A stretch of DNA of 20,987 bases from Actinomycetes bacterium. GTDB lineage: Bacteria > Actinomycetota > Coriobacteriia > Coriobacteriales > Eggerthellaceae. Shown piece after piece: positions 14,602 through 20,987 of this stretch. Numbering within the stretch: position 1 is the stretch's first letter; every line of letters starts with the position of its first letter. Both the position numbers and the translations under genes were made by a program. Location of the stretch: positions 1 to 20,987 of the forward strand of contig JAEYEL010000068.1 of the NCBI GenBank assembly GCA_023403475.1, given 5' to 3'. Under the pieces are notes generated by a model. It saw only the letters and a list, made by a program, of their open reading frames with translations, was not told the origin of the DNA and did no database searches.

Positions 14602-16275
14602 GTGGACTACCTTTTGAAGAAGTACTGCCCCCGTATCGAGTTCGATTCCTACGAGGACTTTTTCGAGAACTTTGAGATCAACGTGCCCGAGGCGTTCAAC
14701 TTCGGGTTCGACGTGGTGGACGAATGGGCGCGCGTGGAGCCACAGAAGCGAGCGCTTCTGTGGTGTGATGATCATGGGCAGGAGCGCATCTTCACGTTCA
14801 CCGACGTGTCGCGTCTGTCGAACCAGGCGGCCAACGCGTTCGCCAAGCTGGGCATCGGCAAGGGCGATGTGGTCATGATGATTCTGCGACGCCGATGGGA
14901 GTACTGGATATGCGCGGTGGCCTTGTGCAAGCTGGGCGCCACCATTATTCCCGCCACCTTGCAGCTGACGAAGAAGGACATCGCATACCGCGCAAACGCC
15001 GCGCAGGTGAAGATGATGATCTGCGTGAACGACGACTACGTATGCGCGCAGACCGAGCTCGCGCTGCCGGAATCTCCCTCTATCGAGCAGCGCGTGGTGG
15101 TTGCCGGCGCGCGCGAGGGATGGACGTTTTTCGATGCGCTCATCGAAGGCGAGTCGGACGTGTTCGAGCGCCCTGCGGGAGACGCCGGCGTGACGAGCGC
15201 AGACATCATGCTTATCTACTTCACCAGCGGCACGACCGGCATGGCGAAAGCGGTGTGTCACAACTTCGCGCATCCCTTAGGGCACATTATCACGGCCAAG
15301 TACTGGCAGCAGGTGCGTGAGAACTGCCTGCATATGAGCGTGACCGACAGCGGATGGGCGAAATTCGGCTGGGGCAAGATCTACGGCCAGTGGATAGCGG
15401 GTGCCACCGTCTTCGCCTACGACATGGACAAGTTCGTTCCCGCGCACTTGCTGCAGAAAATACAAGACTACCGGCTCACCACGTTCTGCGCACCTCCCAC
15501 GATGTATCGTTTCATGCTGCAGGAAGACGTAGCCTCATTCGACCTTTCGAGCGTGCAGAACTTCGCCACGGCAGGCGAGCCTTTGAACGCGGAAGTGACC
15601 ATACAATGGGAGCGTTTGACCGGCAAGAAGATTCGCGAGGGTTTCGGGCAGACCGAAGGGCCGGTTCTTCTGGCAACGTTTCCGTGGATGGAGCCGCGTC
15701 CCGGCTCCATGGGCAAGCCGTCCCCGCTTTTGAACATCAAGCTCTTGGACGATACCGGCTGCGAGGTTCCCGACGGCGAGGAGGGCGCCATCTGTGTGAC
15801 CGGCCTTAAAGAGGCGTACCCGCCGGGGCTTTTCGTGGGCTACTACCATGACGAGGAACGCACGCGCGAAGCCGTGGGAGGAAAGTACTACAATCTGCAC
15901 GACATGGCGTGGCGCGATTCCGACGGCTACTGCTTCTTCGTGGGCAGAAACGACGACGTCATCAAGTGCTCGGGTTACCGCATAGGGCCTTTCGAGGTGG
16001 AAAGCGCGCTCATCGAGCACCCGGCCGTGGTGGAATGCGCCGTCACCGCCGCGCCCGACCCTATTCGCGGCAAGGTGGTGAAGGCCACCGTCGTTTTGGC
16101 CAAGGGATGGAAGCCAAGCGACGATCTGGTGCGCGAGCTGCAAAACCACGTGAAGAAGACGACCGCTCCCTACAAGTACCCGCGCATCGTGGAATTCACC
16201 GATGAGCTTCCCAAGACCATCGGCGGCAAGATAAAGCGCAAGCTCATCCGCACTCAGGACGGCATAGAGGACTGA
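14602..16275 (+). CDS. AMP-forming acyl-CoA ligase, medium-chain/ACSM-like (copy 2)
   Basis: This 557-residue ANL-family enzyme is a clear paralogue of the ligase at 8437. Motifs: FTSGTTGMAK (207-216), EGFGQTEGP (346-354), YYNLHD, where H433-D434 replaces the usual TGD but keeps the aspartate, GRNDDVIKCSGYRIGPFE (448 onward) and PKTIGGKIKR with K543 as expected catalytic lysine. Sequence near the end (VKKTTAPYKYPR) closely recalls ACSM synthetases. GTG at 14602 is favoured because GGAAGGAAAG lies at 14583-14592; an in-frame ATG at 14575 and a longer frame from 14410 are alternatives without good ribosome sites. It follows XRE-cupin copy 2 and ends before a three-armed palindrome that likely terminates transcription. 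The substrate probably differs from copy 1. Confidence 0.9.
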   Translation: MDYLLKKYCPRIEFDSYEDFFENFEINVPEAFNFGFDVVDEWARVEPQKRALLWCDDHGQERIFTFTDVSRLSNQAANAFAKLGIGKGDVVMMILRRRWEYWICAVALCKLGATIIPATLQLTKKDIAYRANAAQVKMMICVNDDYVCAQTELALPESPSIEQRVVVAGAREGWTFFDALIEGESDVFERPAGDAGVTSADIMLIYFTSGTTGMAKAVCHNFAHPLGHIITAKYWQQVRENCLHMSVTDSGWAKFGWGKIYGQWIAGATVFAYDMDKFVPAHLLQKIQDYRLTTFCAPPTMYRFMLQEDVASFDLSSVQNFATAGEPLNAEVTIQWERLTGKKIREGFGQTEGPVLLATFPWMEPRPGSMGKPSPLLNIKLLDDTGCEVPDGEEGAICVTGLKEAYPPGLFVGYYHDEERTREAVGGKYYNLHDMAWRDSDGYCFFVGRNDDVIKCSGYRIGPFEVESALIEHPAVVECAVTAAPDPIRGKVVKATVVLAKGWKPSDDLVRELQNHVKKTTAPYKYPRIVEFTDELPKTIGGKIKRKLIRTQDGIED

Positions 16276-16300
16276 AAGCCGCTGCCAGAGGGCAGGCGCA

Positions 16301-16417
16301 AAAAAATGGTGAAAAACACCCCTTTATGTACGGATTGATACGGAAAAATGGCTGAAAACACCCCCTTATGCATGGATTTCGCAAAAGAAACCGTGCATAA
16401 GGGGGTGTTTTTCACCA
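16301..16417. repeat. three-armed palindromic intergenic element
   Basis: Arm A (16307-16333) is complementary to arm C (16391-16417) over 27 bases with only two G-U pairs. Arm B (16343-16379) is an imperfect direct copy of arm A, whose repeat runs 16301-16337. Arm B pairs with C perfectly over 18 bases (16355-16372 with 16394-16411). A and B therefore compete for C. The shared core is CACCCCCTTATG/CATAAGGGGGTG. It fills the first part of the 311-base gap 16276-16586. Its form suits a REP-like dispersed element or a switching terminator. Confidence 0.85.
16355..16412 (+). terminator. terminator formed by arms B and C
   Basis: AAAACACCCCCTTATGCA (16355-16372) and its exact complement (16394-16411) form an 18-base stem extended by two G-C pairs, with a 15-base loop. 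Five T (16408-16412) end the right arm. It lies 80 bases after the second ligase stop, in the right place to end that transcript. Confidence 0.65.
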
Positions 16418-16458
16418 AAATGATCAGACGTGCACGGATGCAGGCGCAAGCGCTCGGT

Positions 16459-16501
16459 TGTGGCGTATAATGCCACATCGTATCGCATCATGTCGCATTA
16501 T
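16459..16501. promoter_or_regulatory. -10-like box inside a dyad, with further inverted repeats
   Basis: TGTGGC (16459-16464) and GCCACA (16472-16477) flank GTATAAT, which holds a perfect TATAAT (16466-16471). ATAATGC (16467-16473) is also inversely repeated as GCATTAT (16495-16501), with several CGCAT units between. No good -35 box is visible. A repressor site over a -10 box is one reading. Confidence 0.4.
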
Positions 16502-16539
16502 GCCGTGTACCCTTGCGCAAGAGCCGTTCGCGGGCTGCG

Positions 16540-16548
16540 TGCTACAAT
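16540..16548 (+). promoter_or_regulatory. extended -10 promoter candidate for the AmmeMemoRadiSam genes
   Basis: TGCTACAAT is an extended -10 element 38 bases before the start at 16587 and would give a ~30-base leader with GGAAGGAG at 16571-16578. There is no clear -35 hexamer. It and the TATAAT at 16466 are alternative start points. Confidence 0.4.
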
Positions 16549-16586
16549 AAAAGCCGTGCCTGTATTTCGAGGAAGGAGCGCAACCT

Positions 16587-17975
16587 ATGGGAATCGTCGC
16601 CGCCTACATCGTGCCGCATCCGCCGCTTATCGTGCCGGAGGTGGGGCGCGGCCAGGAACGGGTCATACAACGCACCGTCGATGCGTATCGCGAGGTGGCG
16701 CGGCGCATAGCCGCCCATGCCCCCGATACCGTCATCGTCTCCTCACCCCATGCACCTGCACACTACGACTGCTTCCACATCTCGACCGGCGACGTCGCGC
16801 ACGGCGACATGCGCTCGTTCGGCGCCTTCGAGGCCAGCCTCACGGTTCCCTACGACACCGAGTTCGTCTTGGCCGTCAACGCGTGCGCGCGCAAGCACGG
16901 CATTCCGCTTTGCGGCAGCGGCATGCGCGACGGCGAGCTCGACCACGGCACCTTCGTTCCCTTGCATTTCGTAAGCGAGGCGCTAAGCGAATATCGCTTG
17001 GTGCGCGTGGGGCTTTCGGGTTTGTCGCCGGAGGGCCATCGTCAGCTGGGGCGTTGCATCGCCGAAGCCGCGAAAGATTTGAGGCGTCGCTGCGTCTACA
17101 TTGCGAGCGGCGATCTTTCCCATAAGCTTCTGGCGTCCGGCCCTTACGGGTTTGCTCCGGAAGGCCCGGCGTTCGACCGCGACGTGACGGCGCTTATGGA
17201 AGCCGGCGATGTGGAGGGCTTTTTCGACTTCGATGCGGCGTTTCTCGACGCGGCGGCGGAATGCGGGCTGGGGTCGTTCCAGATCATGGCCGGCGCGCTA
17301 GAGGACGCTGTGTTCACGCACGAGCTTTTAAGCTACGAGGGGCCTTTCGGCGTGGGATACGCCGTGGCGGCGTTCGAAGTTAAGGATCCCGAAAGCGATG
17401 AGGCAGGCGACGTTTTCTCCAAAGAGAGCGCCGCAGACCCCTTCGTGGCGCTTGCCCGCGCGTCGGTGGAGGGGTTCGTGCGCACGGGGCGGCCTATAGA
17501 GGTGCCGGCGGGCCTTCCGCCCTCGCTTGTGAAGGAGCGGGCGGGCGTGTTCGTGTCGCTGCATGCGCACGGTGATTTGCGCGGGTGCATCGGCACCATC
17601 GCGGCAACCACCGGCAGTGTTGCCGAGGAGATAATCCGCAACGGCGTGGCTGCCGCAAGCGAAGACCCACGTTTTTCTCCGGTGCGCGAAGACGAGCTTG
17701 CCGCGCTCTCGTACTCGGTGGACGTGCTCTTCCCGTCCGAACCCGTAACGAGCGAGGCCGAGCTGGACGCGACGCGCTACGGCGTCATCGTGACCAAGGG
17801 CTTCCGGCGCGGCCTTCTGCTGCCCAACCTGGAAGGCGTGAGCACGGTCGCAGACCAGCTATCCATTGCCAAGAGGAAGGCGGGCATCGATCCGCGCGAT
17901 ACCGACGTGCGACTTGAGCGCTTCGAAGTGGTGCGCCATACGCGCGGCGGCGAGGCGCGTGCGGAACGTGCCTGA
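16587..17975 (+). CDS. AmmeMemoRadiSam protein: LigB/MEMO-like domain fused to AMMECR1
   Basis: This 462-residue two-domain protein belongs to a conserved system of unknown function. Residues 1-265 form a LigB/MEMO-superfamily domain (class III extradiol dioxygenase fold) with likely metal-site residues in HPPL (H11), SPHAPAH (H55, H59), DHGTFVPLHF (H120) and SGDLSH (H179). Residues 285-450 form an AMMECR1 domain with its hallmark LRGCIGT (331-337) and later RGLLLPNLEG. A short acidic linker (about 266-284) joins them. A dioxygenase reaction is unlikely in an anaerobe, and MEMO relatives often lack it. ATG 16587 follows GGAAGGAG. The radical SAM partner starts 67 bases downstream. It may act in RNA, protein or metabolite modification; nothing in the sequence decides this. 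Confidence 0.9.
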   Translation: MGIVAAYIVPHPPLIVPEVGRGQERVIQRTVDAYREVARRIAAHAPDTVIVSSPHAPAHYDCFHISTGDVAHGDMRSFGAFEASLTVPYDTEFVLAVNACARKHGIPLCGSGMRDGELDHGTFVPLHFVSEALSEYRLVRVGLSGLSPEGHRQLGRCIAEAAKDLRRRCVYIASGDLSHKLLASGPYGFAPEGPAFDRDVTALMEAGDVEGFFDFDAAFLDAAAECGLGSFQIMAGALEDAVFTHELLSYEGPFGVGYAVAAFEVKDPESDEAGDVFSKESAADPFVALARASVEGFVRTGRPIEVPAGLPPSLVKERAGVFVSLHAHGDLRGCIGTIAATTGSVAEEIIRNGVAAASEDPRFSPVREDELAALSYSVDVLFPSEPVTSEAELDATRYGVIVTKGFRRGLLLPNLEGVSTVADQLSIAKRKAGIDPRDTDVRLERFEVVRHTRGGEARAERA

Positions 17976-18042
17976 AACGGAAGCTTTGCGTCGCGAGGGC
18001 GGTTCTTGGGAGCACGTGACGCCGGGCGGGGAAGGAGGCGCC

Positions 18043-18918
18043 ATGTTGGAAGCGGAGGGAACCGTGCACGTGAAAGAAGCAGCAAAGGCCGCGCGGGCGA
18101 CCTGTCGCATCTGCCCGCATGCGTGCTCGCTTGCCGAGGGGCGCCGCGGGCTTTGCCGCGCGCGGGTGGCTCGGGGCGGGGAAGTGGTGGCCGAGAACTA
18201 CGGCCGCGTGACCTCGCTTGCGCTCGACCCCATAGAGAAGAAGCCGCTTGCGCGCTTTCGACCAGGTACCCAAATTCTCTCGGTGGGGTCGTACGGCTGC
18301 AACCTGCGCTGTCCTTTCTGTCAGAACGCATCAATCGCGAGCGCAGGGGCAAACGACGTGCCCTGGCGCGAAATTCCCCCCGAAAGGCTCGTGCAGCTGG
18401 CGCGGGAAACCCCGGACAACATCGGGCTTGCCTACACCTACAACGAGCCTTTCGTCGGCTTCGAGTTCGTGCGCGACTGCGCGCGCCTTGCCCGTAAGGT
18501 CGGCCTTGCGAACGTCGTGGTGAGCAACGGCATGGTGAACCCCGGCCCGCTCGCCGAGGTTCTTCCGCGTCTTGATGCCGCAAACATCGACCTCAAGGGT
18601 TTCACGCAGGGATTCTATGACCTTGTGGGAGGCAGCTTGGAAATCGTCAAGGGAACCATCGCCGCCATGGCCGCGTGCCCCACCTGCCACTTGGAAGTGA
18701 CGACGCTCATCGTCCCCGGCTTGAACGACTCCGAAGACGAGGTGGAGGCCGCCGCCGCCTGGCTCGCCGCGCTCGATTCGCAGATTCCCTACCATCTCAC
18801 GCGCTTCTTCCCTTGCCATCGCATGACCGACCGCGCTCCCACGCCGGTGGCGACCCTGCGCCGCTTGGCCGTTATCGCCCGCAAGCATCTGGAACACGTA
18901 TACGTGGGCAACTGCTGA
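18043..18918 (+). CDS. AmmeMemoRadiSam radical SAM protein (PflA-like)
   Basis: This 291-residue protein carries the radical SAM cluster motif C86-NLR-C90-PF-C93 within GSYGCNLRCPFCQN. At the N-terminus CRICPHACSLAEGRRGLC supplies four more cysteines (21, 24, 28, 38), as is typical of this branch of the pyruvate-formate-lyase activase-like family. Later segments (YTYNEPFVGFEF, VVVSNGMVNPGPL, NIDLKGF) follow the usual radical SAM barrel. GAAGGAGG (18031-18038) supports ATG 18043; GTG 18070 after GGAGGGA is an alternative. It follows the LigB-AMMECR1 fusion, matching the recurring three-part family set. The substrate is unknown. Confidence 0.9.
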   Translation: MLEAEGTVHVKEAAKAARATCRICPHACSLAEGRRGLCRARVARGGEVVAENYGRVTSLALDPIEKKPLARFRPGTQILSVGSYGCNLRCPFCQNASIASAGANDVPWREIPPERLVQLARETPDNIGLAYTYNEPFVGFEFVRDCARLARKVGLANVVVSNGMVNPGPLAEVLPRLDAANIDLKGFTQGFYDLVGGSLEIVKGTIAAMAACPTCHLEVTTLIVPGLNDSEDEVEAAAAWLAALDSQIPYHLTRFFPCHRMTDRAPTPVATLRRLAVIARKHLEHVYVGNC

Positions 18919-18936
18919 AGCGAGGGCGGCGGGAAG

Positions 18937-18999
18937 ATGGCGCGTCGCATAAGGGCTCGCCGCGCCATGCGTACGCCTCCTTGTTGTGCGCTGGCGCAC
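18937..18999 (+). terminator. two hairpins after the radical SAM gene
   Basis: ATGGCGCG (18937-18944) pairs exactly with CGCGCCAT (18961-18968), and GTGCGC (18986-18991) with GCGCAC (18994-18999). Neither is followed by a strong T-run, so intrinsic termination is possible but weak. They mark the likely boundary between the AmmeMemoRadiSam and pyr transcripts. Confidence 0.45.
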
Positions 19000-19031
19000 G
19001 CTCCTGCAAGGTAACGTCTGCAAATAGGGGG

Positions 19032-19060
19032 TTATCAAGCGGTCTGAACGGGAGTATACT
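19032..19060 (+). promoter_or_regulatory. sigma-70-type promoter of the pyr operon
   Basis: TTATCA (19032-19037) and TATACT (19055-19060) are separated by exactly 17 bases. Transcription would start near 19067, right at the base of the PyrR-type hairpin. This is the best-formed promoter in the window. Confidence 0.7.
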
Positions 19061-19067
19061 GCAAAGC

Positions 19068-19101
19068 GTCTTTAAAAGCGGTACAGAGAGACCGACAAGG
19101 C
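19068..19101 (+). promoter_or_regulatory. PyrR-binding hairpin (anti-antiterminator)
   Basis: The lower stem GTCTT (19068-19072) pairs with AAGGC (19097-19101), and the upper stem CGGT (19079-19082) with ACCG (19091-19094). The loop CAGAGA (19084-19089) matches the CNGNGA hexaloop, and a purine-rich internal bulge (19073-19078) lies between the stems. This matches the known PyrR-binding RNA plan, where UMP-bound PyrR stabilises the hairpin and so promotes termination. Confidence 0.8.
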
Positions 19102-19167
19102 AGCTTGGCGCCCGACGGGAAAAGGGCGCGCATATGCAAAGCCTTTGTCTGTCGCGGAGGCTTTTTT
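19094..19167 (+). terminator. pyr attenuator: competing antiterminator and terminator
   Basis: The terminator stem AAAGCCT (19138-19144) / AGGCTTT (19158-19164) is followed by T through 19167. The antiterminator can form between GACAAGGC (19094-19101) and GCCTTTGTC (19141-19149) with one bulged base; it destroys both the terminator and the PyrR hairpin. A stabilising stem GCGCCC/GGGCGC (19108-19113, 19124-19129) lies between. Confidence 0.8.
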
Positions 19168-19191
19168 CATGCCCGAGCGCAGGCAAGCGAA

Positions 19192-19212
19192 CGCAGGCGG
19201 TTCCCGCCTGCG
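19192..19212 (+). repeat. perfect 9-bp hairpin in the pyrR leader
   Basis: CGCAGGCGG (19192-19200) pairs with CCGCCTGCG (19204-19212) around TTC. It lies between the attenuator and the pyrR start and has no T-run. It may affect message stability or pyrR translation. The rest of 19213-19302 shows only the GAAGGGAG ribosome site at 19290-19297. Confidence 0.5.
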
Positions 19213-19302
19213 GCTTCGGCCAGAAAGGGCGAGGCTGCATGGCGACGCGTCCGGCTGCGCGCAAGGTCAGTCTGTACGCACTCGAACGCGAAGGGAGTGT
19301 GT

Positions 19303-19965
19303 ATGAACGACGCAGATACGAAAGCCGCCGCAGATGCGGGCGGCGCTGGAACGAGGGAAGACGCAGGCGCGAAAGCCGTCAAATCGGTCTGTATGGACGC
19401 GGCCGAGATAGAGCGCTCGCTCACGCGCATGGCGCACCAGATTCTGGAGACGAACCACGGAACGCAGGGAATCGTGCTTGTGGGCATCGTCACGCGAGGC
19501 GACCTTCTAGCCAAGCGTCTGGCCGATAAGATTGCGGCTATCGAGAAGGTGCGCGTTCCTTTGGGCAGGCTCGACATCAGCTTCTATCGCGATGATTTCG
19601 CAACCTATATCTCTCCCGAGGTGCTTTCCACCGAGATTCCCTTCGACATAGACGGCAAAACCGTCGTGCTCGTGGACGACGTGCTGTTCACGGGACGCAC
19701 GGTGCGTGCAGCGCTCGATGCGCTCATGGACATTGGCCGCCCTTCCTGCGTGCAGCTGGCCGTGCTTGTGGATCGCGGGCACAGGCAGCTTCCCATCCGC
19801 GCCGATTACGTGGGCAAAAACGTGCCTTCCGCCGGCAACGAGAGCGTGCGGCTCTACCTTGAGGAGGCCGATGGCACTTCGGCGGTGGAAATATGCGAGA
19901 TAGGGCCGGGCGAGCGGGCGGGTTCCGCGCCGCTTGCGCACAGGGCAAGCGAGAGGGGTGAATAG
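19303..19965 (+). CDS. pyrR: PyrR: pyr operon attenuator protein / uracil phosphoribosyltransferase
   Basis: PyrR binds UMP and pyr leader RNA and causes early termination when pyrimidines are plentiful; many members also convert uracil and PRPP to UMP. The PRPP-binding motif [13 protein letters not shown] (121-133) and the family blocks [14 protein letters not shown] and [12 protein letters not shown] are present. The 220-residue length exceeds the usual ~180 because of an Ala/Gly-rich N-terminal extension (about 1-30) and a polar C-terminal tail. ATG 19303 follows GAAGGGAG (19290-19297); ATG 19393 lacks a ribosome site. Its own leader holds the target hairpin, indicating autoregulation. pyrB starts two bases after its stop. 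Confidence 0.95.
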   Translation: MNDADTKAAADAGGAGTREDAGAKAVKSVCMDAAEIERSLTRMAHQILETNHGTQGIVLVGIVTRGDLLAKRLADKIAAIEKVRVPLGRLDISFYRDDFATYISPEVLSTEIPFDIDGKTVVLVDDVLFTGRTVRAALDALMDIGRPSCVQLAVLVDRGHRQLPIRADYVGKNVPSAGNESVRLYLEEADGTSAVEICEIGPGERAGSAPLAHRASERGE

Positions 19966-19967
19966 CC

Positions 19968-20912
19968 ATGGCGTTTTCCCACAAACATCTCATAGACATC
20001 ACCGAGTATTCTGCTGAAGACATAACCCTCATCTTGGACACGGCACGGCGCTTCAAGGCGGTGAACGAGCGGCGCATCAAGCAGGTTCCCACGCTCAAGG
20101 GAACGACGATAGTGAACATGTTCAACGAACCTTCCACGCGCACGCGCTCGTCGTTCGAAATGGCCGAGAAGCGCCTGTCCGCGAACAGCCTCAACTTCGG
20201 CGGCTCGTCTACCTCCACCGTGAAGGGCGAAAGCCTGGTGGATACCGTGGAGACGCTGTGCGCCTACAAGGTGGACATGATCGTGGTGCGCGACAAGCAC
20301 GCCGGCGTGCCGAGGAAAATAGCCGACGTGTCGGGCGTTTCGGTCATCGACGCGGGCGACGGGAAACATCAGCATCCCACGCAGGCGCTGCTCGATTTGT
20401 ACACCATCCGCGAGAGCAAGGGGCGCTTGAGCGGACTTTCCGTGGGCGTGGTGGGAGACATCGGCCACTCGCGCGTGTGCGGAAGCCTGCTTCCCGCGCT
20501 TGCGACCATGGGCTGCAAGGTGTGCGCCATAGCGCCGCCCACGCTTCTGCCGGCACGGCCTGATGTGCTGGGGGTAGACCAGGTGACAAGCAACCTTGAC
20601 GAGGCGCTGCCCGAACTCGACGTGGTGTACATGCTGCGCATTCAGCGCGAGCGGCTGGAAGGAGCGCCGTACCCCAGCTTGCGCGAGTACAACCTGCTCT
20701 ACGGCCTCACGCGCGAGCGCGACCGGCTGATGAAGCCCGACGCCATCGTGTGCCACCCAGGACCTGTCAACCGCGGGGTGGAGCTTGACAGCTTCATGGC
20801 CGACCATCCTTCCCGCTCGGTCATTCTCGATCAGGTTTACGCCGGCATCCTTGTGCGCATGGCTGCCCTGTATCTGCTGCTAGGAGGTGCCGACGATGGC
20901 ATTGCTGCTTAA
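19968..20912 (+). CDS. pyrB: aspartate carbamoyltransferase catalytic chain
   Basis: It condenses carbamoyl phosphate with aspartate in de novo pyrimidine synthesis. The 314-residue protein has the carbamoyl-phosphate signature [13 protein letters not shown] (52-64), the S-x-x-K loop ending at K86, and [11 protein letters not shown] (136-146). Length and motifs fit the class B-type enzyme without a regulatory pyrI chain; none is adjacent. GAGAGGGG (19951-19958) precedes the ATG. Its end overlaps the pyrC start by 17 bases, so the genes are coupled and share the attenuator control. Confidence 0.97.
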   Translation: MAFSHKHLIDITEYSAEDITLILDTARRFKAVNERRIKQVPTLKGTTIVNMFNEPSTRTRSSFEMAEKRLSANSLNFGGSSTSTVKGESLVDTVETLCAYKVDMIVVRDKHAGVPRKIADVSGVSVIDAGDGKHQHPTQALLDLYTIRESKGRLSGLSVGVVGDIGHSRVCGSLLPALATMGCKVCAIAPPTLLPARPDVLGVDQVTSNLDEALPELDVVYMLRIQRERLEGAPYPSLREYNLLYGLTRERDRLMKPDAIVCHPGPVNRGVELDSFMADHPSRSVILDQVYAGILVRMAALYLLLGGADDGIAA

Positions 20913-20987
20913 GAACGCGCGGGTTGTAGACCCGCAGGTGGGGCTCGACGAGGTGTGCGAAGTGCTCGTGCGCGACGGGCGCGTGGA
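20896..20987 (+). CDS. pyrC: dihydroorotase, N-terminal fragment (runs off the window)
   Basis: The ATG at 20896 lies within the end of pyrB, with TAGGAGGTG at 20881-20889. The visible residues [16 protein letters not shown] are typical of the opening strand of amidohydrolase-fold dihydroorotases, which cyclise carbamoyl aspartate. The metal-binding motif is outside the window, so the call rests on this start and the operon position after pyrB. Confidence 0.85.
   Translation, partial: MALLLKNARVVDPQVGLDEVCEVLVRDGRV

Noticed and set aside
16348..16470. 40-codon frame (MAENTPLC onward) and the 74-codon minus-strand frame across the three-armed palindrome
   Set aside because: The similar peptides on both strands come from the in-phase inverted repeats. 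No ribosome site precedes them, so a non-coding repeat explains them better.
19169..19306. 45-codon frame in the pyrR leader as a leader peptide
   Set aside because: It starts directly after the terminator T-run with no ribosome site, and PyrR attenuation does not need a leader peptide.

Overview
This GC-rich window is almost entirely coding on the + strand and reads as the chromosome of an anaerobic, high-GC Gram-positive. The gene content (four-subunit VorB-type 2-oxoacid:ferredoxin oxidoreductase, ACSM-like acyl-CoA ligases, XRE-cupin regulators, AmmeMemoRadiSam genes, class II fructose bisphosphatase) and the codon use suggest the Coriobacteriia, most likely an Eggerthellaceae-type gut anaerobe. 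That assignment is inference. No tRNA, rRNA, CRISPR array, transposase or prophage gene was seen.

Layout: (1) 1-2000, the tail of an unrecognised gene, a HIT-family hydrolase and acetate kinase (ackA, TTG start). (2) 2248-6300, an overlapping def-fmt-rsmB run for N-formyl-methionine handling and rRNA methylation. RsmB carries a remarkable ~365-residue Arg/Gly/Asp/Tyr-rich disordered N-terminal extension. (3) 6359-7424, glpX followed by a clear terminator. (4) 7704-16275, a carboxylate/2-oxoacid module laid out almost symmetrically: XRE-cupin regulator, acyl-CoA ligase, P-loop ATPase, ferredoxin plus VorB-type alpha, beta and gamma oxidoreductase subunits, then a second XRE-cupin regulator and a second acyl-CoA ligase. 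(5) 16276-16586, a 311-base gap with an unusual three-armed palindromic element and promoter-like sequences. (6) 16587-18918, a LigB/MEMO-like plus AMMECR1 fusion and its radical SAM partner (AmmeMemoRadiSam system, function unknown). (7) 18919-20987, a PyrR-type attenuator leader followed by pyrR, pyrB and the start of pyrC.

How the genes fit together: the ligases can activate short, branched or aromatic carboxylates to acyl-CoA. The ferredoxin-dependent oxidoreductase interconverts acyl-CoA + CO2 and 2-oxoacids, so the module can serve oxidative amino-acid fermentation or reductive carboxylation of scavenged acids. The two HTH-cupin proteins, one beside each ligase, probably sense the small-molecule substrates. 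AckA supplies ATP from acetyl phosphate, and GlpX permits gluconeogenesis, which suits an organism living on amino or organic acids. The pyr leader can be folded in detail: a promoter whose start site lies at the base of a PyrR-type hairpin, then mutually exclusive antiterminator and terminator.
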